Shown piece by piece: positions 43,325-52,600 of a DNA stretch of 64,000 nt. The translations under genes and the position numbers were made by a program. How positions within the stretch are numbered: the stretch's first letter is position 1; every line of letters starts with the position of its first letter. Source of the stretch: Runella aurantiaca (GTDB lineage: Bacteria; Bacteroidota; Bacteroidia; Cytophagales; Spirosomataceae); the NCBI RefSeq assembly GCF_003339505.1, contig NZ_QPIW01000001.1, positions 1 to 64,000 on the forward strand, written 5' to 3'. The notes beneath the pieces are model-generated. The model worked only from the letters and a program-made list of their open reading frames with translations. It was not told the DNA's origin and ran no database searches.

Positions 43325-44902
43325 ATGAAAGTAACTTTTCTAATTGTATTACTATTGATGACTTGGGTTAGTCCCTTTGCCAGCTTCACGCAAACGACAA
43401 AGGCCAAAAATGACGTAATTGTCAAAATTGATAATGTTCAAATCTCGTGCCGAATAATTGGGATTGGTGTTGATGAAGTTGTTTATAGAAACGTAAATGG
43501 AAACACGAACATTGGACGTATAGGTAAAAAGTTGGTTAGTCAAGTTATTTATGCCAACGGGACCGTTGTGAATATTTCTCAAACAACTGCAACTGCTGAT
43601 AATCTGCCAATTGCCCAAAAGCCAGAACTGACACCTGTTCCAAAATCTGAATTAGATGAGATTATTGCAGATGTTGAGAACAATGTATCAGTGACCAATC
43701 GAAAAGTACGCCTTAGCAATATTTTATTTGACATTGGTTCGAATAAAATTCAGTCGGGCTCATTTTCATATTTAGATTCTATCGCTTTTTTTTTGGTTAA
43801 AATTCCGACGATAACTGTGGAAATAAGCGGTTTTAGTGATAATACAGGAAATGCGTCGGCCAATCTCCAGTTGTCAGAAAGCCGCTCAAAAGCGGTGAGA
43901 GATTATTTAACCCGCGTCATTAGCATTGCTCCAACTCGCATAAAAGCCGTCGGATATGGTCAAACGGGGCCGATTGCGACGAACAATACCGAGGCAGGGC
44001 GGGCCTTGAATCGGCGCGTAGAGTTAAAATTTGTCGGCTTGAGCAACGATGTTTATACATTACAATTCATAAATGGCCAGCGCACAAAAGCCACTTTTAT
44101 TGTTTCGAGTGCCGACAATAAAACCCTCAGCTACAAAGAGAATGCAAATTCACCCTTAGTAGGAATTCCTTCTTCTCAAATCGAATTTATCGAATACCCC
44201 GACGGAACCCGCCGACGTGTTGGCTCCACGGTATTAATCAGCCCTGTGGTTGAGAATAACACTCTAAGTGAAAATAATAGCAAAAAAGACCCGCCTTCGC
44301 TGCCTTCATCCACAATAAATGAAAAAAATGACCAAAAGGATTTGCCTTCACCTACGAATAAAAACTCCTTTCAACTCAACTTTTTACCCGCTCAAATGTT
44401 GGGCGAAAAGTCTTACACTGCGCTGTATGGGGGGTATGGCCACACGATTGGCTTGGGAGGTTCCGCACAGTTTGATTATTGGCTAGCAAAATGGTTTAGT
44501 GTTGGAGCAGAGGGAGGCTATTTAACGTGGCGTACCCAAGTTAACGTTGTGGAAAATAGGGGCGAACAGCCTTATCGTAACTATAGCACTCAAACGGATC
44601 AAACCTTTTTATTGGCTCACATCGGGGTTAGGCTAGGAAAACATTTTTACCTTATGCCACAAGGCGGAATCAATCTTTTAACTATAAAAGTGAAAGATGA
44701 TGTAGCCACCAATGTATTTAAGAGTTATCAAGTCAGCTACGGAGGTGCAATCGGCTACTTACTAGATCTTAGTCCCAAGGTTAATCTCAACGCAGGTTTA
44801 TTTTATCGGAATTCAATGAGTACCAAAACGGTCGATGCCCCAAATGGCTTTGACGCCATTCAATACGTTGGATTTCGATTGGGATTGCAATTTTCTCGTT
44901 AA
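43325..44902 (+). CDS. OmpA-domain protein with duplicated N-terminal module and C-terminal barrel
   Basis: 525 residues from ATG 43325 (MKVTFLIVLLLMTW signal peptide). The order is unusual. First comes a small beta module (about 30-85: VIVKIDNVQISCRIIGIGVDEVVYRN), then a peptidoglycan-binding OmpA domain (about 125-240: NILFDIGSNKIQSGSF, ISGFSDNTGNASANLQLSESRS, GYGQTGPIATNNTEAGRALNRRVEL). A second copy of the small module follows (about 245-305: YTLQFINGQRTKATFIVSSADNKTLSYK), then a Ser/Pro-rich linker and a beta-barrel (about 365-525). OmpA domains normally sit at the C-terminus. It leads a run of four plus-strand genes to 47695. Confidence 0.8.
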   Translation: MKVTFLIVLLLMTWVSPFASFTQTTKAKNDVIVKIDNVQISCRIIGIGVDEVVYRNVNGNTNIGRIGKKLVSQVIYANGTVVNISQTTATADNLPIAQKPELTPVPKSELDEIIADVENNVSVTNRKVRLSNILFDIGSNKIQSGSFSYLDSIAFFLVKIPTITVEISGFSDNTGNASANLQLSESRSKAVRDYLTRVISIAPTRIKAVGYGQTGPIATNNTEAGRALNRRVELKFVGLSNDVYTLQFINGQRTKATFIVSSADNKTLSYKENANSPLVGIPSSQIEFIEYPDGTRRRVGSTVLISPVVENNTLSENNSKKDPPSLPSSTINEKNDQKDLPSPTNKNSFQLNFLPAQMLGEKSYTALYGGYGHTIGLGGSAQFDYWLAKWFSVGAEGGYLTWRTQVNVVENRGEQPYRNYSTQTDQTFLLAHIGVRLGKHFYLMPQGGINLLTIKVKDDVATNVFKSYQVSYGGAIGYLLDLSPKVNLNAGLFYRNSMSTKTVDAPNGFDAIQYVGFRLGLQFSR

Positions 44903-44924
44903 AACTTTCAAAAAACTAAAAATC

Positions 44925-46058
44925 GTGAAAATCAACCACACATTATCCCTTTTCCTCGTATTCATACTGGCAGGTTGCGCCATTAATCGAGAAGCAGTTA
45001 TTCCCCAGACGGCATCAACTACGCCCCAAGTCCCCGGGATTCCCACCGAAGAGAAAATCCGTACTGCATCGGGGGAGTGGACTACTGCTCGTGGCGGTGC
45101 GGGCGGTGCGCCATACCAAGACCCGAATTTGAACACGTTTAAAAATTTTCAATACACTTTCGATGTCGTCGGTAGCAACAAAGTCGTGAAAATGTCGCTT
45201 AGTTCGTCAGATATCGATGTACAATTTGCCCTCTACAATCCGCTTGGGGAACTCATAGGAACCAGCTCTTCTGGCAGGTCATCGAGTCAAAGCTTTACGC
45301 TCAACGAGGGAAAGTACCGAGCCGTAGTTTGTGCGGCACGGCGAGCGGTGGGTAAATTTGTACTTAACGTGGTAGGTGTCAACTCTGATTTGGGGCTGAT
45401 TCCTTCTCAAACTTTACAATCGGACACTCAAAATTGGGGACCATTGGGCGGTGGAGGAAAAGAAAAAACATTTAAAAATCACTTCTACACATTTGAAATA
45501 ACTGACGATAATACAAGTATAGATGTTGAACTCGAATCACCTGACACAGACATTGCTGTATATATATATGATGAACTAGGCCAAGTACTCAACAGTAACT
45601 TCTTCAGCGAACGATACAGATTTTTATTAACGGTGGCAAAGAAAGGTGTTTATACAATCATGGCCGCTACAGGGAACAGAGGTAGTGTTGGTAGTTATCG
45701 ATTAAACATATTTGGAAAAGTAAACGACCTGAAACGTGTTGAATCTCAGGTAGCAACCATAAAAGGGAATTGGATAAACAATAACTCGGTGGACACCTAT
45801 TCTTTACAACTTAACCCCAATTCTTCTCCTTTAGATATTGAATTTTCTTCCGCAGATGCCAAAGCAATCATGGATTTGCAAAATAATGTGGGCAGTAGAA
45901 TCACATATACCATTACCTCGAAAAATACTGACTATATAGTTCGCGATAATTTACCAAAGGGAGAATACCGGATTATAGTTTATCCAGGACGTAATCAGGG
46001 GGCAGGCGCTTACACCCTCAACGTATACGGTCAATTTTCTGATTTAAAAAAACTTTAA
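44925..46058 (+). CDS. Lipoprotein with three PPC-like repeats
   Basis: 377 residues from GTG 44925. This start gives a lipoprotein signal (MKINHTLSLFLVFILAGC) and 22 bases of spacing from the OmpA-domain gene; the in-frame ATG at 44835 would overlap that gene heavily. Three repeats of about 105-115 residues follow, resembling bacterial pre-peptidase C-terminal (PPC) domains. Each has an F/YTFxxxxxxxxVxMxL-like strand, a DIDVxxxxY/LYNxxGxxI core, and ends with YxLNVxGxxxDL (FVLNVVGVNSDL, YRLNIFGKVNDL, YTLNVYGQFSDL). Likely an outer-membrane-bound binding protein. Ligand unknown. Confidence 0.75.
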   Translation: MKINHTLSLFLVFILAGCAINREAVIPQTASTTPQVPGIPTEEKIRTASGEWTTARGGAGGAPYQDPNLNTFKNFQYTFDVVGSNKVVKMSLSSSDIDVQFALYNPLGELIGTSSSGRSSSQSFTLNEGKYRAVVCAARRAVGKFVLNVVGVNSDLGLIPSQTLQSDTQNWGPLGGGGKEKTFKNHFYTFEITDDNTSIDVELESPDTDIAVYIYDELGQVLNSNFFSERYRFLLTVAKKGVYTIMAATGNRGSVGSYRLNIFGKVNDLKRVESQVATIKGNWINNNSVDTYSLQLNPNSSPLDIEFSSADAKAIMDLQNNVGSRITYTITSKNTDYIVRDNLPKGEYRIIVYPGRNQGAGAYTLNVYGQFSDLKKL

Positions 46059-46070
46059 TCACTCAAAAAC

Positions 46071-46943
46071 ATGAAAAATCTACTGATTGGTCTCGTATTC
46101 ATTGTAGCAACTTTGCCATTTGTAGCCGCCCAAAAACCAACTGCTAGAGCACCTGAAAAAAAGAAGCCTACCCAAACGCCCGTCAAAAAGCCGACGACGT
46201 CAACAACCCCTGCCCCGAGCAATAACCGCACAGCGCTTCCGAGAACAACTACAGGAAGCCCTAATAACGCCACCGCACTTCCCAAAAAAGAAGCCGATAA
46301 AACCGCTGCGAAGCCTACCTCCAGCGGTAGCAGAACAGCAACCAAACTACCCTCGGGCGGTGGCAGCACCACAGTTACGACTACCCAGCCAGCTCCCAAT
46401 AGAGGTTCATCGGCTTCCACCACTTCACCCTCTTCACGTAACACCGCTTCTTTCCGCTCTTCGTCGAGGCGAAGCTCGGGTGGGTATGGTTTTAATCAAG
46501 GCGATCACCTCCTCAACTTCGGCTTAGGATTGGGATACAGTGGATACTATTCTCGTGCCGTACCCATTGGGGCTTCTTATGAATACGGCATCACTCCTGA
46601 AATCAGCATTGGGGCCCAGTTTGACATTGCATCAGCTTCTTATTATAGTTCATACTACTATTACAACCGCTACAACTACCGCTATACCGCTACTTACCTC
46701 GGGGTGCGCGGGTCGTATCATTTCAATCGGCTGATTGGACTCAATTCCAACAAACTCGACCTCTACGCGGGGGTAGGTCTCGGTTACCGAAATTATTCAA
46801 GTTATTACGATTACTACCGTCCTGTATTTGTCAATGCTTTCATAGGCGGTAAGTTATATTTTTCTGATTCCGTAGGAGGTTTTGTGGAATTGGGCTACAC
46901 CGGTCTATCGTATTCAAGAGTTGGCTTATCTCTCAAATTCTAA
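46071..46943 (+). CDS. Outer-membrane barrel protein with Ser/Thr/Pro-rich leader
   Basis: 290 residues. Signal peptide (1-20, PFVAAQ), then about 110 residues of low-complexity sequence rich in T, P, S, A, K and R. From about 140 onward a small beta-barrel with strong G/Y alternation follows (YGFNQGDHLLNFGLGLGYSGYYSR, YEYGITPEISIGAQFDIAS, a run of SYYYYNRYNYRY, VGLGYRNYSSYYDYY) ending LSLKF with the terminal aromatic of outer-membrane proteins. Distance to neighbours is 12 and 5 bases, so it belongs to the four-gene cluster. The leader may span the periplasm or be O-glycosylated, which is common for Bacteroidetes exported proteins (inference). Confidence 0.75.
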   Translation: MKNLLIGLVFIVATLPFVAAQKPTARAPEKKKPTQTPVKKPTTSTTPAPSNNRTALPRTTTGSPNNATALPKKEADKTAAKPTSSGSRTATKLPSGGGSTTVTTTQPAPNRGSSASTTSPSSRNTASFRSSSRRSSGGYGFNQGDHLLNFGLGLGYSGYYSRAVPIGASYEYGITPEISIGAQFDIASASYYSSYYYYNRYNYRYTATYLGVRGSYHFNRLIGLNSNKLDLYAGVGLGYRNYSSYYDYYRPVFVNAFIGGKLYFSDSVGGFVELGYTGLSYSRVGLSLKF

Positions 46944-46948
46944 TCATC

Positions 46949-47695
46949 ATGAAAGACGTCAAAAACCCCCAATTTATTCTCTTCATGGTCGCTGGCCTAG
47001 TAGGTATTTGGCATCTCACGGTAGCCATGACCTCCAAAGTAGGCGTGGCTGGGCCGTTTATGGCCAAACCTGCCGAAGGCTACACCTGGATGGGCATAGA
47101 CAATGCCGAATCTCGATTTTTCTGGCAAAATACTGATGTAAAATGGCAAGCCGGAACACCTCATCCCGAGTTTAAAGCCGAAACCTCCGAAACCGAAGGG
47201 GTATGGAATCCGCTGCCTGGTTATGAGTTTGTGGATAAATCAAAAAGCTTACAAACCGCCTGGAAAGCAGGCTTACAACATCCCGATTACATGGCTTGGT
47301 CTGCCCCCTCTGAAGGCCAATGGGAACCTGTAACGGGCTATAAATTTATCTACGACGGTGATACTTTTACCGATGCTGTTTGGGACCCCAACCACTCGTA
47401 CGAAGATTTGAAAGTGATTTCACTACCCGACCAAGACAAATACGCACCTTTTCCGGGCTATCAATTCATAAAACCCAACGAGAGCCTCGAAGTAGTGTGG
47501 GTGCCTGGCACTATTAATTACGAAAATCCCAAACTCATTGCAGGCCAACAAAGAGATAATTGGATCGCCAACACCAGATCGGTTTCGCCTCGTTATCGTT
47601 CGGGTGGACTTACGCCTGCTCAGGCTTTTGGCGTGGGAGTAGTGGTGGGGGGGGGAGTGGGCTATGGTATTGGTCGACGTCCGTACTGGTATTGA
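46949..47695 (+). CDS. Membrane-anchored protein with W/PGY repeats and Gly-rich tail
   Basis: 248 residues. One N-terminal membrane helix (about 8-28) is followed by four short repeats with the pattern P-x2-GYxF/W-x8-12-W. The cores are PAEGYTWMGIDN...FWQ, PLPGYEFVDKS...AWKAG, PVTGYKFIYDG...VWDPN and PFPGYQFIKPN...VWVPG. A tail follows with VVVGGGVGYGIG. I recognise no family. The GGG part of the tail is encoded by a G9 run (47647-47655); one extra G would replace the last residues and extend the frame to 47880. Last gene of the envelope cluster, 5 bases after the barrel gene. Confidence 0.7.
   Translation: MKDVKNPQFILFMVAGLVGIWHLTVAMTSKVGVAGPFMAKPAEGYTWMGIDNAESRFFWQNTDVKWQAGTPHPEFKAETSETEGVWNPLPGYEFVDKSKSLQTAWKAGLQHPDYMAWSAPSEGQWEPVTGYKFIYDGDTFTDAVWDPNHSYEDLKVISLPDQDKYAPFPGYQFIKPNESLEVVWVPGTINYENPKLIAGQQRDNWIANTRSVSPRYRSGGLTPAQAFGVGVVVGGGVGYGIGRRPYWY
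47647..47655 (+). repeat. G9 homopolymer within the W/PGY-repeat gene
   Basis: Nine consecutive G residues, the longest G run I noticed in the window (others reach seven). It lies 13 codons before the stop, so length change by slippage would swap the C-terminus. Confidence 0.7.
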
Positions 47696-48287
47696 AGTCG
47701 GCATTGTGCCTAAGCTCTCCCACAGCCGATAATTTTTATGTGCCACAAAATAAAAACGGCCGCCTCACCTACATCAATGTAGATGATAAGCTTGTTACAG
47801 CAACATGTTTTATAAAGTTGATTACTGGCTATTATACAAAAAATGAATTTCTAAGTGATTTTAACTGGAAGGTAAATTAGTCTTGAGGTGAATTTATCTG
47901 ATATCATTCCAAAAAGCGTCTGGTGTTTTTTGTGCTAACCGCTAATTCTTGGAACTAATCTGACAGATTGGAGCTTTGGTTAGGCTTTATAAAAGAGAGC
48001 TCGCCCGTTTACCACCCATGTTATTACTATTCCTAAACATTTTAGAGGTTGAGAATACAAAAAACTGATTCTAATCATCTTACTATTATGGTTACTCTTT
48101 CTGATACTATTACTCTTTCGCAAAGTTGTCTGCATGTATTGCGGCAAACAGTAAGCCTTCCTGCGCATACAATACTCTTTGTGGAAGGCCGCGGGGAAGG
48201 TTTTAATTGACAGGACACTCACGAATCCGTGAGGGAGGGATTTAATATTTTTCATTCTGCTAAAAGCACTTTAAACAAACTTTTGAA
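47696..48287. other. Long intergenic stretch before a small secreted-protein gene
   Basis: No convincing gene. The only openings are the alternative frame continuing from the G9 tract to 47880 and a minus-strand frame (47980-48255) without family features. Two hairpins occur near the right end: gccttcc/ggaaggc (about 48153-48189) and ctcacg-aatc-cgtgag (48218-48233). They may shape the leader of the gene at 48288. Confidence 0.35.
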
Positions 48288-48752
48288 ATGAAAAAACTTT
48301 TTTTAGTTTTGGTGTTATTCTGTTTTGTTGGAAGCAAAACTGCTATTGCTCAGGGCGTTAGAGTCAATTTTATAAGATATAAAATGATAAACTATAATTC
48401 TTATTATAGTCAATGGGACAAATGGCCTGTTAAATGGACCAGTAGTGCGGCATATGCTATTATAAGTAGTGTATACGACAATACATACAAAGTATCTGTT
48501 TATAGCAATGCCGGCGAACATATTGTGACTTCAGTCTGTACATTTAACTCTCAGTTGTCTAGCCAGAAAAGAAGATCAGAAGGATTGCCGAATTTGAATT
48601 GTTATACAGATCGAGAAGGTGACCAAATATGGACCAATGTTGTGTCATTAAATTCTTTGTTAGGAGATGTTACGAGTTGGAAAGAAGAGGGGGCGGCCTT
48701 GTATTTATGGGTTTTCAGGTCATCATCATCCTTTGCATTTGTTTTTGAGTAA
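48288..48752 (+). CDS. Small secreted protein of unknown function
   Basis: 154 residues. A clear signal peptide (MKKLFLVLVLFCFVGSKTAIAQG) gives a mature protein of about 130 residues, rich in Y, W and S with two cysteines (in TSVCTFNS and LNCYTD) that could form a disulfide. No family recognised. A codon-rich AAAA start region and a good signal peptide support a real gene. It stands alone between two gene-poor stretches. Confidence 0.6.
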   Translation: MKKLFLVLVLFCFVGSKTAIAQGVRVNFIRYKMINYNSYYSQWDKWPVKWTSSAAYAIISSVYDNTYKVSVYSNAGEHIVTSVCTFNSQLSSQKRRSEGLPNLNCYTDREGDQIWTNVVSLNSLLGDVTSWKEEGAALYLWVFRSSSSFAFVFE

Positions 48753-49114
48753 AGAAGGTAGTACGTTGGCTTGCTCTGCACAGGTTGGTTTTCTGTCAAC
48801 ACGCCTCCTAAGGCAGGCGTTTAGGCCGACGAGAATGTTGTAAATTACTCGCATTCGTTAAGTTTTGCTTCCTTATCTATCAGCCCCTACGGACGCCTGT
48901 TGAATCAATTAAGCACTTTACTTGAGCGTACTTCGCCTGACGAGCTGCACCTTCCCTAGGGTAGTATTTAGGCTTCCATTTATGGATTGTAGTCGACAAT
49001 TTGAACGCCTTTGTTGGACAGGTTTTGGTTTTCAGCTGATAAGCTAACTAAATCAACAAGGCAGTATTTTAATCAGTAATTGACATTCATTTTTAACTTA
49101 TATTTGATTTAGAT
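48753..49114. other. Intergenic stretch with a hairpin downstream of the small secreted gene
   Basis: No gene seen. A hairpin with arms acgcct (48801-48806) and aggcgt (48815-48820) lies 49 bases past the stop and may end transcription, though no T-run follows. A TATATTTG element (49099-49106) lies just before the next gene but leaves almost no leader, so I do not rely on it. Confidence 0.35.
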
Positions 49115-49423
49115 ATGAAGTTTATTTATGTTGTGATTGGCGCACTTATTGCACTATTTCCAGGAGCTTCTTTCGTACTCATCGCGGTCGAGGTAGTCAT
49201 GGTTTACCAAATTGCCAAATCTTATGATGCACTTAACGTAAGCGACCTTGTCTGGTTTTGTACAAAGATGGTGGTTGTCAGCTCCTTTCTAAAATTTCTC
49301 GCATTCTGGTTACATGGCATTCCAGTGATTGGTCAAATAGCTAATTCACTCGTTGCTGGCGGATTTATCTACTTCGTATACGATATTGCCGACTCACATT
49401 ATTTGTCAATTGCCCGCAAGTAG
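49115..49423 (+). CDS. Small membrane protein
   Basis: 102 residues with three hydrophobic segments (about 3-32, 47-66, 72-92). Glycine-bearing turns such as PVIGQIANSLVAGG resemble the C-terminal pore-like part of DUF697 proteins, but the similarity is weak. No neighbour clarifies its role. Confidence 0.6.
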   Translation: MKFIYVVIGALIALFPGASFVLIAVEVVMVYQIAKSYDALNVSDLVWFCTKMVVVSSFLKFLAFWLHGIPVIGQIANSLVAGGFIYFVYDIADSHYLSIARK

Positions 49424-49608
49424 TTCTCTTAAATATTCGATTAAACTATTGTAGAGAATACATCTTTCAAGGTATAAAGGTAGTAGCAAATTGGTTAGTA
49501 ATGGATTGATAAACAGTAGTATATGTGAAATGGGTTACGGTTTGACGTTAGGTGGTGTCTGCACAATCCATTAATTAATCAAGGCATATTTTCCATATTT
49601 TAGCCTCT

Positions 49609-50802
49609 ATGAAAACCATCCTTTTTGGCTTTTTGGTCTGTACAATATCCCATACCCCCCTAGCCCAAACACTCCCTAAAAATCTTCTTATTTATTACGG
49701 GTACCCGTCGCTTATCAACGGAGCGGCGGGTGACTTGACGGCGGCGAGTAATATTTTCAGGCAATACCAATACGTAGTGCTAGGCGAGGGCTTGGAGCAA
49801 TCAGGCCATGGAGACCATGTCAATACTAAGACCATCATCGCCAACATTAAGAGCAATGTAAAAATATTTGGCTATATCTGGTTGGGAAGGCATATTGCTG
49901 GCAGGACTCCTTGGAACAATGCCGAGATACGTACCCATGTAGATCTTTGGAAAGCGATGGGGGTACAAGGCATTTTTTTAGATGACTACGGATACGCCCA
50001 AAACGTGACCCGTGCTAGGCAAGACAGTGCGGTGCGATATATTCATGCGCAGGGTTTGAACGCTTTTGTGAATACAGGTGAGATTGAGGAAGTGTTTGGT
50101 AGTTCGATAAACCCGGTATTTAATCCGACGGGGATGGGATCACCGGTGGATTATCGAGATTTTTACCTCTGGGAAAGCTATGTGGTTATCAATGGCCGTT
50201 TCTATGGTAAATACCTGACTTTTAGTGAATGGGAGTTCTGGCGTGTCAAATCAGAAAATCTACGAGCGTACCAAAATTCATTGGCGTTCAAAACTATGTC
50301 GATTACTACTCCCGATTTCAACGGTTCTTTCAACGCCAATCAATGGAACTTTACTTGGTACAGCGCTTGGTTGCAGGGGCACGAAGCGACAGGTTGGGGG
50401 GAGGGGAATTATTCGGCAAGTGCGCCATCGGCCAATTTGGCTCCCTTCAGAGCGCGCCCTACGATAGCAAATCCTGGTACACAATTTCTGACGGCGGTTC
50501 AATCTACGGAAAATCAGTTTTTTAGATTGACTGATACGGGTAAGATATGGGCTGATACTACCTCCAAAACCGCGGGATTTATTCCGCCCGCTGTATGCCA
50601 GAGTACCGCTTCGGGTTTATGGAACAACGCTGCTATTTGGAGTTGTGGGCACGTGCCTTATCCTTATGATGACGTACTTATCAAAACACCGCACATAATT
50701 GCGGTAACCCCTGCGTTGGGCAAGCTACAATGTCGAAAATTAGAGATTCAACGTGGGGCGGTATTTAATGGGATGGGGGTTTTTGAGGCCGTAAATCGTT
50801 GA
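49609..50802 (+). CDS. Secreted TIM-barrel glycosidase-like protein
   Basis: 397 residues with a signal peptide (ends PLAQ). Residues about 20-290 look like a TIM barrel of the kind in spherulation-specific/polygalactosaminidase-like families: PKNLLIYYGYPSLINGA, KIFGYIWLG, VDLWKAMGVQGIFLDDYGYAQ with the DD pair at the expected catalytic strand, and YIHAQGLNAFVNTG. The C-terminal 70 residues (ASGLWNNAAIWSCGHVPYPYDDVLIKTPHIIAV) form a beta-helix start common in Bacteroidetes surface proteins (W-x2-A-x-IWxCGxVP). I infer a surface polysaccharide-acting enzyme. Substrate unknown. Followed by a strong terminator. Confidence 0.7.
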   Translation: MKTILFGFLVCTISHTPLAQTLPKNLLIYYGYPSLINGAAGDLTAASNIFRQYQYVVLGEGLEQSGHGDHVNTKTIIANIKSNVKIFGYIWLGRHIAGRTPWNNAEIRTHVDLWKAMGVQGIFLDDYGYAQNVTRARQDSAVRYIHAQGLNAFVNTGEIEEVFGSSINPVFNPTGMGSPVDYRDFYLWESYVVINGRFYGKYLTFSEWEFWRVKSENLRAYQNSLAFKTMSITTPDFNGSFNANQWNFTWYSAWLQGHEATGWGEGNYSASAPSANLAPFRARPTIANPGTQFLTAVQSTENQFFRLTDTGKIWADTTSKTAGFIPPAVCQSTASGLWNNAAIWSCGHVPYPYDDVLIKTPHIIAVTPALGKLQCRKLEIQRGAVFNGMGVFEAVNR

Positions 50803-50828
50803 TTGTTTTCAATCTCATTATGAATTTT

Positions 50829-50870
50829 AACACAAGAAGGGACTTCCTTCATTGAGGTCCCTTCTGTGTT
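50829..50870. terminator. Bidirectional intrinsic terminator
   Basis: Arms aacacaagaagggac (50829-50843) and gtcccttctgtgtt (50857-50870) pair over 14 bases with one bulged A. The stem sits between two convergent genes and has A/T-rich flanks on both sides, so it can serve both. Confidence 0.75.
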
Positions 50871-50876
50871 AAAATA

Positions 50877-51509
50877 TTATACCTTCTTGGCAGGATTTCC
50901 AAAAACCCGACTACCTGCGGGTACATTTTCTACCACCACCGAACCAGCACCTACGCTGGCCCCTTTGCCGATTTTTACGCCCGAAATAATCGTGACTCCC
51001 GACCCGATAAAGGCATCCTGATCAATCACCACGCCACTGCCAATGATGCTTCCTGCGCCGATATTTACATAATCACCCAAGATGGCGTCGTGCTCGATAA
51101 TGACACCAGTGTGCAAAATAGAATGGTGGCCGAGTACCGCTTTGGAGCTGATGGCTACGCGGGCACCAATCAAATTTCCGTGGCCGATTTGGGCAAAAGA
51201 AGAAATGATGGCCGTATCATGAATGGCATTGACGGGCATAATGCTGCGTCGCTCGTTGAGCATTTCGACGAGGTCGTGCCGTTCGGCACGTGCTTCGATG
51301 GCGACAAATGCTTCACATTTTTTGCCGATGAGTTTTAAAAATCCGTCGTCGTCGGTACTTCCCAAAACGGTGTATTCACCGATTTGGGTGTTGTGTAAAT
51401 TAGGGTCATCGTCCAGTAAGCCATACACTACTACGTTATTGCGCTGAAAAATATCTAATGCAACCACTCCTAAACCTTTTGCCCCAAAAATCAATACTGG
51501 GTTTTCCAT
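50877..51509 (-). CDS. NeuD/PglD-like sugar O-acyltransferase (hexapeptide repeat)
   Basis: 210 residues. The N-terminal 80 form a Rossmann-like PglD_N domain (VLIFGAKGLGVVALDIFQ). The rest is a left-handed beta-helix of hexapeptide repeats (IIEHDAILGDYVNIGAGSIIGSGVVIDQDAFIGSGVTIISG) ending AGSRVFGNPAKKV. H in LGHHSILH is a candidate catalytic base. Such enzymes acetylate sugars for capsule, O-antigen or glycan synthesis using acetyl-CoA. No glycan cluster surrounds it here. Confidence 0.88.
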   Translation of the reverse strand: MENPVLIFGAKGLGVVALDIFQRNNVVVYGLLDDDPNLHNTQIGEYTVLGSTDDDGFLKLIGKKCEAFVAIEARAERHDLVEMLNERRSIMPVNAIHDTAIISSFAQIGHGNLIGARVAISSKAVLGHHSILHTGVIIEHDAILGDYVNIGAGSIIGSGVVIDQDAFIGSGVTIISGVKIGKGASVGAGSVVVENVPAGSRVFGNPAKKV

Positions 51510-51781
51510 GTATGTATACGGTTTTGCTAATAAAATTTTGATGTATCTTAAATGACTATTTTGTTTTTAAAGTTCCTCCAAATGTACTAAACTACCAAAT
51601 CTTCATGGATTATTAATATCTAATCAATAATGTTATTGTGTTGAATATCAGGAGATTAGTGGATGTTGTTTTGGGTAGATTATTCTTTATTACTCAAATG
51701 TTATTGCACAAAAAAAAAAAATATTAAAAAGGTAAATTGCTGATAATGAATAAGTAATGGATTAATGCTTTTTTTGAGTAC

Positions 51782-52600
51782 ATGAAAAGCAAGATCCATT
51801 TTCGCACAATCGTCATTTCGGACCTGCACTTGGGTACGAAAGGCTCGAAGGCCAAAGAAGTTACTAACTTCCTGAAACAATATAAATGCCGAAAGTTGAT
51901 TCTTAACGGCGATATCATTGATGGATGGCAGTTGAGGAAATACGGATCGTGGAAGAAAAAACACACCGCATTTTTTAAGACAGTCCTGAAAATGATGGAT
52001 GATTATGACACAAAGGTAATTTATCTGCGTGGTAATCATGATGATTTTTTAGACCGTATCAGGCCGCTTCGATTGGGGAAGCAGTTTCAGATTCGAAAAG
52101 ATTATATTCTTAAATCGGGTACTAAGCGCTTCTACATCACCCACGGAGATGTTTTTGACAGCATCACTACCAACCTAAAATGGTTGGCTTACTTGGGCGA
52201 TATGGGCTATACATTCTTGCTTTGGGTCAATAAACTCTATAATCATTATCGCGCGTGGCAGGGGCTTCCGTATTACTCATTGTCGCAGGTAATCAAGCAA
52301 CGGGTAAAGGCGGCGGTCAGTTATATTTCTGATTTTGAAGAAAAGCTAACTGAGCTGGCCCGTTCACAGAATTGTGACGGAATCATCTGCGGACACATTC
52401 ACCAACCCGCTATTCGGCAAATAGACGGATTGATTTATATGAATTCGGGTGATTGGGTGGAATCGTTGAGTGCCTTAGTGGAAGACCACGATGGAAACTG
52501 GAGTTTAATGTTTTACAACGAACAAGAGGTAAAAAGCGCTTCAGAACCAACCATCTCGGAGTTTTTCGGCCGTAAAGAACGGCTGGCCAAAGTCAGCTAA
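51782..52600 (+). CDS. UDP-2,3-diacylglucosamine diphosphatase family metallophosphoesterase
   Basis: 272 residues of the LpxH-like calcineurin fold. Metal-binding motifs are all present: ISDLHLG, LNGDIIDGW, LRGNHDDF, YITHGDVFD and CGHIHQPA. In lipid A synthesis LpxH-type enzymes cleave UDP-diacylglucosamine to lipid X. The longer form seen here is the common Bacteroidetes/Proteobacteria variant (often LpxH2-like), so the exact substrate is uncertain. The stop is directly adjacent to the convergent LysM gene. Confidence 0.88.
   Translation: MKSKIHFRTIVISDLHLGTKGSKAKEVTNFLKQYKCRKLILNGDIIDGWQLRKYGSWKKKHTAFFKTVLKMMDDYDTKVIYLRGNHDDFLDRIRPLRLGKQFQIRKDYILKSGTKRFYITHGDVFDSITTNLKWLAYLGDMGYTFLLWVNKLYNHYRAWQGLPYYSLSQVIKQRVKAAVSYISDFEEKLTELARSQNCDGIICGHIHQPAIRQIDGLIYMNSGDWVESLSALVEDHDGNWSLMFYNEQEVKSASEPTISEFFGRKERLAKVS

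Noticed and set aside
47560-47880. Plus-strand frame running past the end of the W/PGY-repeat gene
   Set aside because: It is the alternative frame of that gene for most of its length. I keep it only as the extension reached if the G9 tract gains a base.
47980-48255. Minus-strand open frame of 91 codons in the intergenic stretch
   Set aside because: No start-site support, no family features and unlikely residue composition; hairpins within it argue for non-coding DNA.
49099-49106. TATATTTG as promoter of the small membrane protein gene
   Set aside because: Only 8 bases separate it from the ATG, leaving almost no leader, and the spacing to a TTG upstream is too short.
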